This document shows, in pieces, positions 47,090 to 57,905 of a stretch of DNA of 64,000 bases. Location of the stretch: NCBI RefSeq assembly GCF_023101765.2, contig NC_064239.1, positions 2,294,001 through 2,358,000 of the forward strand, written 5' to 3'. This DNA comes from Spodoptera frugiperda. Taxonomy: Eukaryota > Arthropoda > Insecta > Lepidoptera > Noctuidae. The translations under genes and the position numbers were made by a program. The notes under the pieces are model-generated. The model saw only the letters and a program-made list of their open reading frames with translations. It was not told where the DNA came from and made no database searches. Numbering within the stretch: position 1 is the stretch's first letter; the number at the start of each line of letters is the position of its first letter.

Positions 47090-47165
47090 TTATGTTTTTC
47101 GGCTTACACACGTAGCTGTTTGACGATGTACTCGACTAGTTTAGTTCATGCTAAGAAAGCTCAAG
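47090..47165 (+). repeat. 'GAACTCGACTAGTTTCAA' family, diverged
   Basis: CACACGTAGCTGTTTGACGA and TGTACTCGACTAGTTTAGTT. Confidence 0.52.
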
Positions 47166-47254
47166 AACCAAAATACTCTAACTCCATGTTACAACCACTC
47201 CACAACGCCCCAATAAAAAAAGCAATCAACAAAATTTCAATATAAACATCTTCT

Positions 47255-47450
47255 GTCGTGCCCACACGGCGTTAGTCAATACTAATCCAATTTACTTGCG
47301 TGGACCGCACGAGTCCGCGTGATAGTGAAAGCAAGCCTGCGGTCAGCGTGCGTCCTTGACAGAGCGGTTGCGACATATAGCCGAGATCCGGTTATTTCCA
47401 GTCATAAAGCCGAGTACAGACGATCGTAGTGGGTGCTCGAGTAGTGTAAT
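47255..47450 (+). promoter_or_regulatory. CpG-rich island, candidate promoter or first exon
   Basis: A 200-bp stretch with many CpGs (GGACCGCACGAGTCCGCGTG, TGCGGTCAGCGTGCGTCCTT, GAGCCGAGTACAGACGATCG-like text) in otherwise CpG-poor DNA. It contains an initiator-like TCAGCG. A GGGTGCTCG donor is not consensus. No known repeat family was matched. It could be the start of a plus-strand transcript such as the GalNAc-transferase gene, or an unrecognised transposon. Confidence 0.25.
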
Positions 47451-47603
47451 TGTATTAGCTTTGCCTTTTAGTGTGGCTGATGGTCACTGTATTGGATTTA
47501 ATGTGTGGAATGTGACTCTGTTCTGGTCTGGTACTTTGATTGGTAATGAAAGTGGAGAAGTATGTATATGGAATTTATTGCATTTGCTATAGGTAAATCC
47601 TTC

Positions 47604-47709
47604 ACTTGAAGACTGACCGACGGACATTTTTTTAATATTATTATATTTGCTTTGACCTGCAGAAATGCCTTCCTGGTCTCTTTGAAACAAAGAATTTTGA
47701 CTTGTGAAC
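47604..47709 (+). repeat. 'TTTTGACTTTGA' family, plus copy
   Basis: CACTTGAAGACTGACCGACG, ATGCCTTCCTGGTCTCTTTG and AAACAAAGAATTTTGACTTG. A perfect hairpin starts just after it (47715). Confidence 0.72.
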
Positions 47710-47714
47710 TTTTT

Positions 47715-47759
47715 TTCCCAACAACCTCGCACGTTACCTACGTGCGAGGTTGTTGGGAA
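47715..47759. repeat. Perfect 20-bp-arm hairpin
   Basis: TTCCCAACAACCTCGCACGT (47715-47734), 5-nt loop TACCT, then the exact complement ACGTGCGAGGTTGTTGGGAA (47740-47759). No mismatches. GC-rich in an AT-rich region. Confidence 0.95.
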
Positions 47760-48408
47760 TTAGTCGAGTCCGAGGATAGATATTATCTTATTTTTAGACT
47801 TAAGATCTAGATAAAAAAGGTTATCTTCCCACGTTTAAAACTTTTGGTTTCGTAATTGAGTTTCGTTTAAAAGATTTTCTAAGTTTTTTTAAGATTTTTT
47901 CAATCGCAAACAACAAAAATAGACTTCTCTAACTTTAACTAAAAGTTAAGAACAATGTAAATTCTTGAAAATATAATAAAATCAACTTTAAAACAAAAAA
48001 CTTAAGTCCGAATTTGATTGAAGTAGTATCTAAGTAATTTGTCAAACTTGACGAGACGTTCCTATAATAATTATTATAATGAATTCATCATAATGTTTCA
48101 ATCAACAAGGAAAGGTCTTTACAAGATCTTCTAATAATATTGCGAGGAACAATTAATTTTCTTATCTTAATACATGGGCAGCTGCCTCGAGGGAGTAAAA
48201 TGAAATATGGCCGCCTTTACTTAATTAAGTCTCGAAGGAATCACAACTATGCCCAAAACTTGACATTTGATATACAGCCGGGAAATTGCTACAGAATTCA
48301 TAATCTTAGCTAACATGGCGGCTTTATTCGGTAAAGGAGTAATAGAGGCGTTTGGTTAAATTTATTTGTGTTAAGATATTCTTATAATTTACTTAGTATA
48401 CAGATCTA

Positions 48409-48531
48409 ACTGCCGTACTCAGATGTCTCTGTTGTTACTTAAACTATTGCTTAGTAATGATTTTGTTCAGAAAACAATTGCTAAGAACTGGGTTAAGTAG
48501 GTAACTATTAAATGACTCTGAGTGCGGCAGT
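48409..48531. mobile_element. Palindromic MITE, copy 2
   Basis: Ends ACTGCCGTACTCAGATGTCT and (complement) ACTGCCGCACTCAGAGTCAT. Central TTGTTCAGAAAACAA. Matches the element at 34421 in layout and in the CCCAGT/TTAAGTAA arms. Confidence 0.72.
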
Positions 48532-49129
48532 AATATACAAACTATGTCTGAAATAGAATAAGATGTTTTTTTTTAATAAAACGTTCCCATCTCACTAGAA
48601 TTTTCTCCTGTGTCGTAGGTGCGTTGAAAAACACACATGACACCCAGACCCGAAATAACAATTTGTAGATCACACAAAGAGTTGCTTCGTGCAAAAAAGG
48701 TCTTTTCAATTAACACTAAAGTATTCAAAGATCATTAATTACCCCCATTGAGTAGTTACTCAATAATTTATTGAATCCTCATTCGTGTTGAAATGTTGTA
48801 ATCTCCTGTATTGCTCATGTCGATATCGAATTTCATCAAAACGAAATAATATTACGTTGGTAGTAGGTACGTACGTATTTTTAATGAGGTCAGAAAAATG
48901 CCGCTTTTTTATTTTCAGCTTATTAAAAATTCCATCGTTCGTTACACATATTTTTCTTTGATATGAGTATACTTTTATCAGTTAGGAATTTTTAATTTGG
49001 AAATATTTTACCGACTAATCATCAGGCTTTCCAAATCAACAACACTACTATAATATGTATTTTATCGATAATTTCGGGTGTCTTTGACCCTATAGGGTAA
49101 CTTTGACTCAATTTTTATAACCATTTATT

Positions 49130-49215
49130 TTTCTAAAGTCCGGCAACTCACTTGTAACTTTTGTCTATGCTTGCCATTGGTAGGTTTCGAACCCGCACCC
49201 TCATGTACGAGAAAC
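49130..49215 (-). repeat. SINE-like fragment with box B
   Basis: Minus strand reads GGGTGCGGGTTCGAAACCTA, a near-perfect box B. Plus strand also has CCGGCAACTCACTTGTAAC, a piece of the 'GGTGTCCATGGGCGG' family. Confidence 0.5.
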
Positions 49216-49219
49216 TGTA

Positions 49220-49380
49220 CCCTTAGTACGAGTTTTCTTTACGTTTAAAGTAATAGAAACGAGCACTCGTTTTTGCGTGTTTGCACTCTGATTGGCCGGC
49301 TCGAATAAACCAACCAATCAGAACGCCGAACGCGCTCTCGTTTCGATTACTTTAAACGTAAAGCAAACTCGTGCTAAGGG
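49220..49380. mobile_element. Palindromic MITE with TA target site
   Basis: Ends CCCTTAGTACGAGTTTTCTT and (complement) CCCTTAGCACGAGTTTGCTT, continuing inverted through TTTACGTTTAAAGTAAT. TA flanks both ends (49218-49219, 49381-49382), as for Tc1/mariner-like targets. The centre holds an ATTGGCCGGCTCGAATAAAC motif that also occurs in the element at 32429. Confidence 0.75.
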
Positions 49381-49808
49381 TACTGGTGTCTTAAACCTCA
49401 CGACACTTGGGCCACCACGACAAGCAACACACATTACATTACAATTTAGTCACGACTATAAAAGTATTAATTGCATAATTAAATAACACTGACACGCTTA
49501 CTAGCACATTAGAATAATATAATAATAACTGAGTTTAATGATTATTACGATAACACACAACACGTTATCACAATGAGTCATAATGTGTGCTATGTAAGCC
49601 GTAATGTGTTTTATTTAATATCAATTAAATGCACTCGGACGAGCTTTTTATTGGGATTTTCTTGATTATATTATACTAAAGCATATAATAATGTAATTGC
49701 TAGGTCATAAGGTCTCGAATTCAAACTCTTTGGTAGAGACTGGGCTGCAGCGATATCTGATAATTCTGAACCATTTAAGCGAAGAGACCATGGCAAACCT
49801 TTTTAAGT

Positions 49809-49960
49809 CTGACCGGGGCTTCAGACGATCTTATAGGTTACCGTCGACGCCGGCTAGGAACAGGAATAGGGATGGGTTTTTAGTCAATCAGAGTCTCTCC
49901 GCTCACCTTACCCATGGCGAGAGAAATCATTTGATGATTTTCCCAATTTAAAAAAAAAAC
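49809..49960 (+). repeat. SINE (common family), plus copy, diverged
   Basis: GTCTGACCGGGGCTTCAGAC, GGGTTTTTAGTCAATCAGAG, CCCATGGCGAGAGAAATCAT and an A-run after TTTTCCCAATTT. Confidence 0.75.
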
Positions 49961-50454
49961 CCTTTTCCGTAGAGAAGGCCTTTAGTTGTAGTAGTGTATT
50001 GTCACGGACTGTTGATGATGTTAAAGATAACGTTTATATAAATTGTGTAAACTAGGTCATTGACCCAGCACATCTATACATGTAATTCATATACGTACGT
50101 ATGTATGTATTATACACATTACACATGTACTAGGAACTGCACGAACAATAACAGTTTGCTCGAACTAAACTGTACATAAGTAAAGGAAGAACGCTTCTTG
50201 TTATTTTCTACGTTTCCTATATACTTTGTGAGACGAGTAAATATACAATAGTATATTAATGTAACTTGTAGCTATTATTGTAAACTGTCGGAGCGTTTCA
50301 ACTTTGCTCGAGTCTTTGACATTGATCCTTTTTTTATTTCACGTAAACTTTATTCTGGTAATGAGGGATATGTGCAAAACTACTTATGTATATTAGAGAT
50401 ACTAAATATCAGCTTGTTTAGATTCAGCAGAAGTGCAATTAGTTGAAAACGAGT

Positions 50455-50600
50455 AGATGGATCACATGATGGTAAGCAATCGCACAATTTTCGAAAACCC
50501 GAAAAAGCTCTGTATTACTTTGATCGACTCGGAATTGAACTCGAAACCCTTGTCCGGTAGTTGCACTACTGTCGACCAAGTCGGTTTTAGAAATTTTCTA
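50455..50600 (-). repeat. tRNA-derived SINE-like sequence, minus
   Basis: On the minus strand ACCGACTTGGTCGACAGTAG and GTTTCGAGTTCAATTCCGAG resemble pol III A and B boxes at tRNA-like spacing, followed by a body ending in the 'GCAATCG...GATGGTAAGC' type sequence. Confidence 0.55.
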
Positions 50601-51269
50601 AATTAGCGTGGATCTCTCATGATCTCTCATGAATTACTATAATTTTATCTAGCGCAAAATGGAGTGTTGTATTAAAATTTTATTGCGAAGCCTCAATTTA
50701 TTCCTTTATACACTAAAAATACCCAAAGTTACGTATGTCTTATTCAATCGGGGTCACCATAATGACAAACACATCACAGTTTACCCAACAATCCTCGATT
50801 TAGGGTTGAATGTCGTAACAAAACCTTTGCTTTGGAAATATTTAATATGTTTTTAACAACGAAGCAAAGCAATCTGAATTCGTAATGTTATGGGGCTATT
50901 ACTGACATTTTGACCTAAGCGTTTAACTATTTATTTACTTTTAATTTTTCTCTTTTACGTTTTCTCTTTATTTATGTAAACTTTATGAGTTCAATGGTCA
51001 AGATGTTGATAAAATCTTACGATGTAACTCACGTAGGTAAAGCCAACCTCATTGTTTAAATGGTTGGGAGCGTGCATGTTGACCTATGGATCTCAGAGTC
51101 AAATCAGGCTAACTGTCATCATTCATTCAAAATGCTCATTTAGTGTCACTGATGGCAATTAGTTTAGGGAACAGAGAGTAAAGTTTCCTAAGATTGGAAT
51201 ATGAGGATCCTTCGACTGGTGGCTGGTAGGCTTGCTACTCAAGAATTGACTGTTAGGATTTTCTAAGCA

Positions 51270-51372
51270 TGTAAGCTTAACATGTGTAATGTACAATTTA
51301 TGACGTCATCCATTGATTAGTTCGACTCTATGTGCGATTTCTGTCATCTGTCACTTGTCATGTGTCGCTACA
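51270..51372 (+). repeat. Duplicated non-coding block, copy 2
   Basis: TATGACGTCATCCATTGATT, TCTATGTGCGATTTCTGTCA, TCTGTCACTTGTCATGTGTC and GC; matches the block at 46905. Confidence 0.72.
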
Positions 51373-52339
51373 TACACTTTATAATCCACCTCTGTCTTTA
51401 TCACAAAAAATGTCATTATGTATTTCCTTACTCACTATTTAGCGTTGCGTAATAAACAAATTGTATGTTAAGGTAGGTCGAAAGGCCAGTGAAGTGCGAT
51501 ACAGCGGTACAAGGTTACCTTAAGAATTTATTTCAAATTGCCTCACAACAATCTATTAACATTTACCAGCAATGCGTGCATCAGATAAAAATTCTAAATT
51601 TACACTCATACATAGTTAATTATTCTGATTACAAATAATGTTAAGAAATTAATTTGGTCTTGTAGAATGTCTTTATTTAAAATGCATAACAAAAGTGTCA
51701 ATGTGCACACACATTGTCACTACTTAAATCTGTAGCAATAATGTTTAAGTATTCTCCTCCAACCATTAATCCTGACTTTATTATTATTAATTATAAATAC
51801 TTTTTTAAGTACATGTCTTATGTTTTTAAATAATCTAAAAGACCCTACCGTATTTCTTAATCAAAAAACTCAACATTTATCGAACACGAAACCTCACGTT
51901 CGACATCCCAATTACACCATACAAAACCACCTCCAATGTTACAATAACCACCAAAAAATCACAAATTAACATTTTTTGTCATCAAATTAGTAACTTTCTT
52001 GTCAACGATACGAAATGACAGTGACATAATAGCCCTATAGTCAAGCTTGTCAAACTCAAACCGCATCGGTCACGCCCTCTGGAGCACGACATAACACACT
52101 ACCACGATTTTACTTTACAACCTACAGTCTACACTTGTACTTTCGATAAAGCCAGAGATTATAGTGTAGAGAGTGTTAAGACTTGTAATGTATGGGAATC
52201 AAACTGAAAGTGATCGTCGAACTGCATTGATTAGGTGGTGTTACTGTAATAAGAGTACTATAGACAGTGTAATAGACACCTTATTTTGTAATCTATAAGT
52301 TACTTTATAGAACTGTGCTTTATACTCATAGGCGTGCCC

Positions 52340-52499
52340 TTTTTTGAAGGTGGAAAATGATCCAATGAGTTCTCCCGCCATGGACAAGGCGATAGGGAGT
52401 GTCAGACTTTTACTGACTAAAAACCACGCCGTTCCTACTCCTGTTTTTCGAGCCGGAGCCCCGGTAAACCCGTTAGGTAGTCCGCAGCTCCAGATCAGG
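52340..52499 (-). repeat. SINE (common family), minus copy
   Basis: TTTTTTGAAGGTGGAAAATG, GTTCTCCCGCCATGGACAAG, TTTTTCGAGCCGGAGCCCCG and AGGTAGTCCGCAGCTCCAGA. Near full length for the conserved core. Confidence 0.88.
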
Positions 52500-52767
52500 A
52501 ATCTGCCCTACTGTGAATGTACATGTGTGATGATACAACTGCAACCAGCCACCAAATAACTCTTCAATATGATATCCTTTAAAATGTCAATGACTGCATT
52601 GCGATCTTCAAGTTGCCTATTTACTGTGAGGACTGTCATAATCCCAATAGTTAACACTACAATTCTGTAAAGGGGCCGCGATTACCTACATATGTTGTAC
52701 TATGGCATCTCTAATTTAGCAACTTTTCAAACAATTCTTATTTATATGAATTATTATGTTATCTGAG

Positions 52768-52842
52768 CAGAGTCTCTGTAATATGAGCCTCTATCTCGCT
52801 TTGTCAAACAGTTACGTGAGTAAGCCGATAACATAATATAGG
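52768..52842 (-). repeat. Interspersed fragment ending in 'ACGTGAGTAAGCCGATAACA'
   Basis: AATATGAGCCTCTATCTCGC, TTTGTCAAACAGTTACGTGA and GTAAGCCGATAACATAAT; the minus form of the 'GTTATCGGCTTACTCACGTAA' block also seen at 56760-56785. Confidence 0.58.
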
Positions 52843-53322
52843 TATTTCTCACGAAAGTTATAATAAAACTTCTTTTATAATTATACACGAAAATATTAGT
52901 ACTCCTTGCATCAATTCTCCATAAGGGCACCACAATGTACAGCTCCCTAACTACAGCTCATTGTTAGAGTACTATGTTTTGTGTGAGAGTGTCCCGCCTT
53001 CTTGATGCGTAATTGTATTTAAATTGCACACCAGTGCATGCATTATTGTAGTAGCTAAGTTCTGCAAAATGTAGGTATGTATATATGCAGTTCTCCTATT
53101 GTGTTTCGATTCCAATGCGCTGGGAATGTTGATGGAATTGTATGGGATAACTGTGACTTTTATGCGAAGTTTTATAGTTTCTGAATAGCCCATTAATGGA
53201 ACAATGTGCGAATCGTCTGCCAATAAAACAAATGAAGCTTTGGAAGCCCCATACTGTTAAAAAGGTTCGAGGCGGATTTTCTGATTAAGTTCAAGGCGGA
53301 TGTTAATAAAAACAGTAACAAG

Positions 53323-53500
53323 TTTTTTTTAAGGAGGAAATGACTCATCTAAGGCGAGAGATAGCCCCAGACTCCTTCTGACTAAAACCACCCCGTTCCT
53401 ACTGCTGCTTCTCAAGCTGGAGCCGATAGTCCGCAGCTCCAAATCAGGCATCATCCCTACTGAGCTCCATCTGTGGACTGATGGTTCTTTGAGACGCGCC
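53323..53500 (-). repeat. SINE (common family), minus copy with 5' region
   Basis: T-run, GGAGGAAATGACTCATCTAA, CTTCTGACTAAAACCACCCC, TAGTCCGCAGCTCCAAATCA, then the family's 5' part (CATCCCTACTGAGCTCCATC, TGTGGACTGATGGTTCTTTG). Confidence 0.83.
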
Positions 53501-55174
53501 GTATGCACGGGTAACAGTAGCAAGTCGGGGTCTTTAGATGTTGTATGTCATTAATCTAACCTCAAGAATGAACCAAGAAGAAACCAAGTATTTATAAGAA
53601 ACTGGACTGGTGAAAAATAGAAGTTTATTTTAGAAACATACAATTATGGATTATGTATTTTGTATTCTATGCAACTCTTATATCCTCTCCTTTCATTCAC
53701 TTCAAATATCTACAAATTTCCCTTAGATGCAAGATCCCAAGCTAATTTTACCGCCAATGCACTTTCACTGAGTACACGATTTGCTTGCTAATCCACCGAA
53801 GTTGTAGAAAGCTTGGCATAATAAACCTGATGTTTTATCTCCTGCTAGGTAGAAAACAGGATTTATTGATGTAACACAGTATTATACGGCATTCCTCCGT
53901 GCCCTTATACGATTTTGATATCACTTGTAAGTCCTTGTATAAGTAATAATGATAGTAAAATAATATGATGACAGGGTATTAAAATTAAAAATCTATTCAG
54001 TCAGAAAAAATATTAGACACGTATTTTTTTATTTTGATATCTAGGGTTTAATTAATGACAGACATTTGAATGAATGAGCGCAATTCTATCCGATTGCTCC
54101 AAAGATTGCTTTCATTCACAGGAAATTGTAGTATAAAGTATTTAGCATAGTAAAACTAGCATTTAAATCGACAAATGTTATCAATCTTTAATCTAAATTG
54201 CGAATATCCTGAGGAAACATGCCATTAATTAAGTCTAAAGATGATAGAAATCATCATATCGTATTAAAAAATATTTTATGGAGAATATCTTGAATGAAAT
54301 ACCGTATGACTGATGGCTTGGACCAAAAGTATGATTAATTTGCCTGCGGTCACATATTATATAGTGGTATTAAATAAATATGCAATATTATTGCCTACCC
54401 AGATTCGTATCTATATTGATGTTCATATTTTAAACTAATTGAGCAGGCTAAAGGTTAAATAGCTTTAAAAAATTTGTTATAATTTTTAAAATAAATATTA
54501 ATTAATAAACATAAATCAAGGACTCAGCATATACATAAATTTTATTAGTCTAATAAATGCATCTTTCAAAAGTCAGATGAGACTAAAAGCTACACTAGCG
54601 CCACTGTCAATACAACAATTGTCACCAAAAGACTTTTAAAAATAATAATACAAAAGTAAAAATAATAACAAAGAAAATTAAGATCATTTTAATCCATGAA
54701 ATAAGCCAAGTTATCTTCGCATTATAAAACAAAGAAGTAAACAAGAACTGTCACATTAACGTCACAATGACAGATACAGTCTATTTCATAACTAGAGCGT
54801 CACTGTCAAATATGTGTCAAAAGTCAAGTTATTTGGTTCCAGTTGTAGCGAGAAATTGAATGGAAACTTTCATGGCTGTTTGATTTTATTAACTAACTTC
54901 TTTTTGTTGCTTGTTTTGTTCTTACAAAATGTTTTATTAGTTTATAACTTAATTTTTAAATTATATAATTAATTTTAATTTTTAATGCTCTATTTTAGCA
55001 TCGTTTTGAGTACTGTTACATAATATTGATCACCAATATTTCATAAATGAATTTGTCAAGGACTTAGGTCGTGCCCTAGAATTTACGTTTTAGCAATCGA
55101 CCCTACTAACTATGTGTTATGTGAGTTATCATTGTATTACATAAAAAACTGTATATTAACTATAATATGAACTA

Positions 55175-55340
55175 ACAAGCTTCTACTAACGACTTTGCCC
55201 GCGTATCCTATCACCCAAGTCAGTTCAGACCCTGTTTGTATATCAAATTTTATCAAAATCCCTTCAGTAGTTTCAGCGTGATTAACGGACAAACAAGCAA
55301 ACCGAAAACCAACTTTCACATTTATAATATTAGTGTGATT
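55175..55340 (+). repeat. CTAG-start 'AGCGACTTCA' family, plus copy
   Basis: CAAGCTTCTACTAACGACTT, CATCAAAATC-type text, TTTCAGCGTGATTAACGGAC and TTTATAATATTAGTGTGAT. Confidence 0.8.
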
Positions 55341-56487
55341 TGGTACAAAATTGAGCAAAAAGGAGCCATGGTCATTTCTAACAATAAATTGATAAATAAC
55401 AATAACTTACATCAAGTAATAGAGCTTACTCAGCCCCATCTATATCATTAAATATGTAACTTAAATAATCGTTAGTTTTGACAAAGAGACCATAACCAAC
55501 GCAAGATACTTAGTTTGTTTTCTTTTTTTATTTACTTACAATCGTGATATAACTGATAAGACTTTTTAGTCTGTTATTTTGATAACAACGGTATACTAGC
55601 TGTTTTATTAAACTTATTCTGATTGATACTTATTTAGGTATACAATTACATATAACTGGTAAAAATTGCCAAACATAATATGTATGTTGTCATGTATTCA
55701 TCTCAATTTATCATTTATCATTATAAAAAATAAATGGATAATAAAAATATCAAAGCCCCCGTAAGAGCATTGGTTACATTCATATTTCTACCATTACGAC
55801 CACTCTGCTTCCAAACACAAACGTTCACATTTACAAGAATAATTAATAAATCGTTACTAAAACATTTCTGACGGATAAATTGCCCCGCGCCTACAAAACG
55901 ATAAATCAAACGAATTGTGAATTCAATTTGAGCGAATCATCAGACGATTAGTGAACAACAATATTTCACATCGATTTAACATTGGAAACTATCCACGTTA
56001 AGTAAGAAATGTGATTTGTCTTAGTTCTGTTACGAAATCAACGCCATTAATTATAATGGTTTTTTTTAATTTAATTACAGGTAGATCCTATAAAATATTT
56101 GCATAAAAAAGATTTTTATCAACTTGATTTGAAAATCAAATTAATTCAGCCTGCTACGTTGATCTAGTCAAGCTTTTCCTTAAGTTTTTTCTATAGCTAG
56201 TATTGCAATATTTTCAATCACTTTTTCTCTTTCTAAATGACCACGTTCCTAAAAGAAATCATGATCAAAATATTTGAAAAACAGTCATACCTAAATATGA
56301 AAATAATTACCCAAACTTACGTCTTCTAATCTAGGTTTGTTTTCACACAAACTTTACCTAGGGTCATGACATTGAAACTGATGACAGCTGTCATTAAGTC
56401 TAGAAATTATAACCAGTCGTACTGTTTCTAACTAATTAAAAAACAATTATCCTTTCTCAATAATTATATTCTACAATTACATATTAT

Positions 56488-56692
56488 AACTAGCGGACCG
56501 ACAAACGTTGTTCTGTCTACACGTCTGATTAATTAAAAAAACATTGTCCAGCGGACAAAATTGTGAATCTAAACCATTCTCAGATCCTCTTGTTCACACA
56601 CAAAGAGTTTCATCAAAATCGGTTTAGTCGTTTAAGAGGAGTTCAGTGACATACACACTTACAGAAGAATTATATATATAAAGACTAAACTA
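56488..56692 (-). repeat. Interspersed repeat, minus copy of the 5741 family
   Basis: ACAAACGTTGTTCTGTCTAC, CATTGTCCAGCGGACAAAAT, CATCAAAATCGGTTTAGTCG and ACAGAAGAATTATATATATA. Confidence 0.78.
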
Positions 56693-57398
56693 TGAAAACT
56701 AGCCTTTCTCTACAATTTTAAGGTCTTATTATAACTTTCGTGAGACTACATTAATTATTATGTTATCGGCTTACTCACGTAACTATTTATTAGCCTTTGC
56801 ACCTAAATGGCTTAACAGATTTGGACGAAATTTAGCACAGATAAAACAAAGACTATAGAGCTGTTCTTCAGATCATCTTTAACGGTTCTTTTTTTAAAGT
56901 TTTGTACATACATAATATATTAAAGCACAACAATACGTAATTATAGAAACTTAATTATTATCAGGTAATTACAGTCAAGTCGTATACGCTTTCTAGGAAA
57001 AGTAGTCAGGAATGTGCAACCTTTAAAGCTAGGCTAAGCTAGACGTAAAATGATATACGCATAGTGCAAACACACCTTTTTGCCGTACCTCAGTTAATTA
57101 AATATTAAAACATTAATATTTTAATACCTGTAAAGCACTAAAACTAAGACAAGACATAAAGTTTCTCCTTGTTTTTCATTACATGTAACATTCAATTGAA
57201 TTTTCACATTTTATCATTTTCTTTGTCCTATATATCGACTTTAAAACAGTAGTTAGACTAGAAATAAACCGAAGAAACGGAAAAAATGCTATGAATACGT
57301 TTGTAAAACAACTCAAAATCAAAGCAGCATTCAATTGAAGTAATTTTGAAAGACCATTTCATCAAGACAATGATCAATCAAGACCTTTAGTATGAGTT

Positions 57399-57424
57399 TT
57401 ATATTAAACTCGTACTAAGGGTAC
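57399..57424 (-). mobile_element. End fragment of the TA-target palindromic MITE
   Basis: AAACTCGTACTAAGGGTAC is the isolated terminal segment of the family seen at 49220 and 32429. Confidence 0.5.
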
Positions 57425-57570
57425 AGACTAAAAATTGTCCGTCATTGAAGTTAAGAGCTCGTTCCAAAACGTAGAATCGTTTACAACGATCAGCCTTATC
57501 TAAGACTAGCTACTTCTACGATTTTACCCGCTCTGCTCGTCTCCCATTGATCGTAGCATAATCTATACTA

Positions 57571-57772
57571 ATCTATACTAATATTATAAAGCTGAAGAGT
57601 TTGTTTGTTTGTTTGTTTGTTTGAACGCGCTAATCTCCGGAACTACTGGTCCGAATTGAATTATTTTTGTGTTGGATAGTGCATTTATCGAGGAAGGCTA
57701 TAGGCTATAAAACATAACGCTATGACCAAAAGGAGCCGAACAGAGCGGGTGAAACCGCGCGGAAGTAGCTAG
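57571..57772 (+). repeat. TTTG-family element, plus copy nested in a minus copy
   Basis: Complete unit, from ATCTATACTAATATTATAAA to CGCGCGGAAGTAGCTAG. Its flanks (57506-57560 and 57773-57905) are two halves of another copy in opposite orientation. Confidence 0.83.
57595..57624 (+). repeat. (TTTG)n tract
   Basis: Run of GTTTGTTTG units inside the repeat element at 57571-57772. The number of units differs between copies of this family in the window. Confidence 0.85.
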
Positions 57773-57905
57773 TATTTTATAAAACCTTTCTCAATAAATG
57801 AACTATCTGTTACAAAAATAATTATTAAATTCGGACCAGCAGCTTCAGAGATTAGCGCGTTTAAACAAACAAAAAAACACTTCAGCTTTACATAATAAGT
57901 ATAAG

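Larger units (their letters stand above)
42488..47254. other. Gene-free stretch
   Basis: Repeats at 44231, 44809, 44890, 45374, 46149, 46207, 46553 and 46905. 42488-44230 and 45541-46148 are AT-rich without recognised features. Confidence 0.5.
53501..57398. other. Gene-free stretch
   Basis: Repeats at 55175 and 56488. Around 54590-54840 TGTCA/TGACA words are frequent. No coding region recognised. Confidence 0.5.
57506..57905 (-). repeat. TTTG-family element, minus copy split by nested insertion
   Basis: Left part CTAGCTACTTCTACGATTTT and CCCGCTCTGCTCGTCTCCCA; right part resumes at 57773 with TTTATAAAACCTTTCTCAAT, then GATTAGCGCGTTTAAACAAA and CTTCAGCTTTA. Interrupted by the plus copy. Confidence 0.75.

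Noticed and set aside
47356..47592. 78-codon open frame over the CpG island
   Set aside because: It crosses from the CpG-rich patch into AT-rich flank without a composition match. An overlapping frame exists on the other strand.
54590..54840. TGTCA/TGACA cluster as a binding-site array
   Set aside because: The words are spaced irregularly and are common throughout this window. No clear array.
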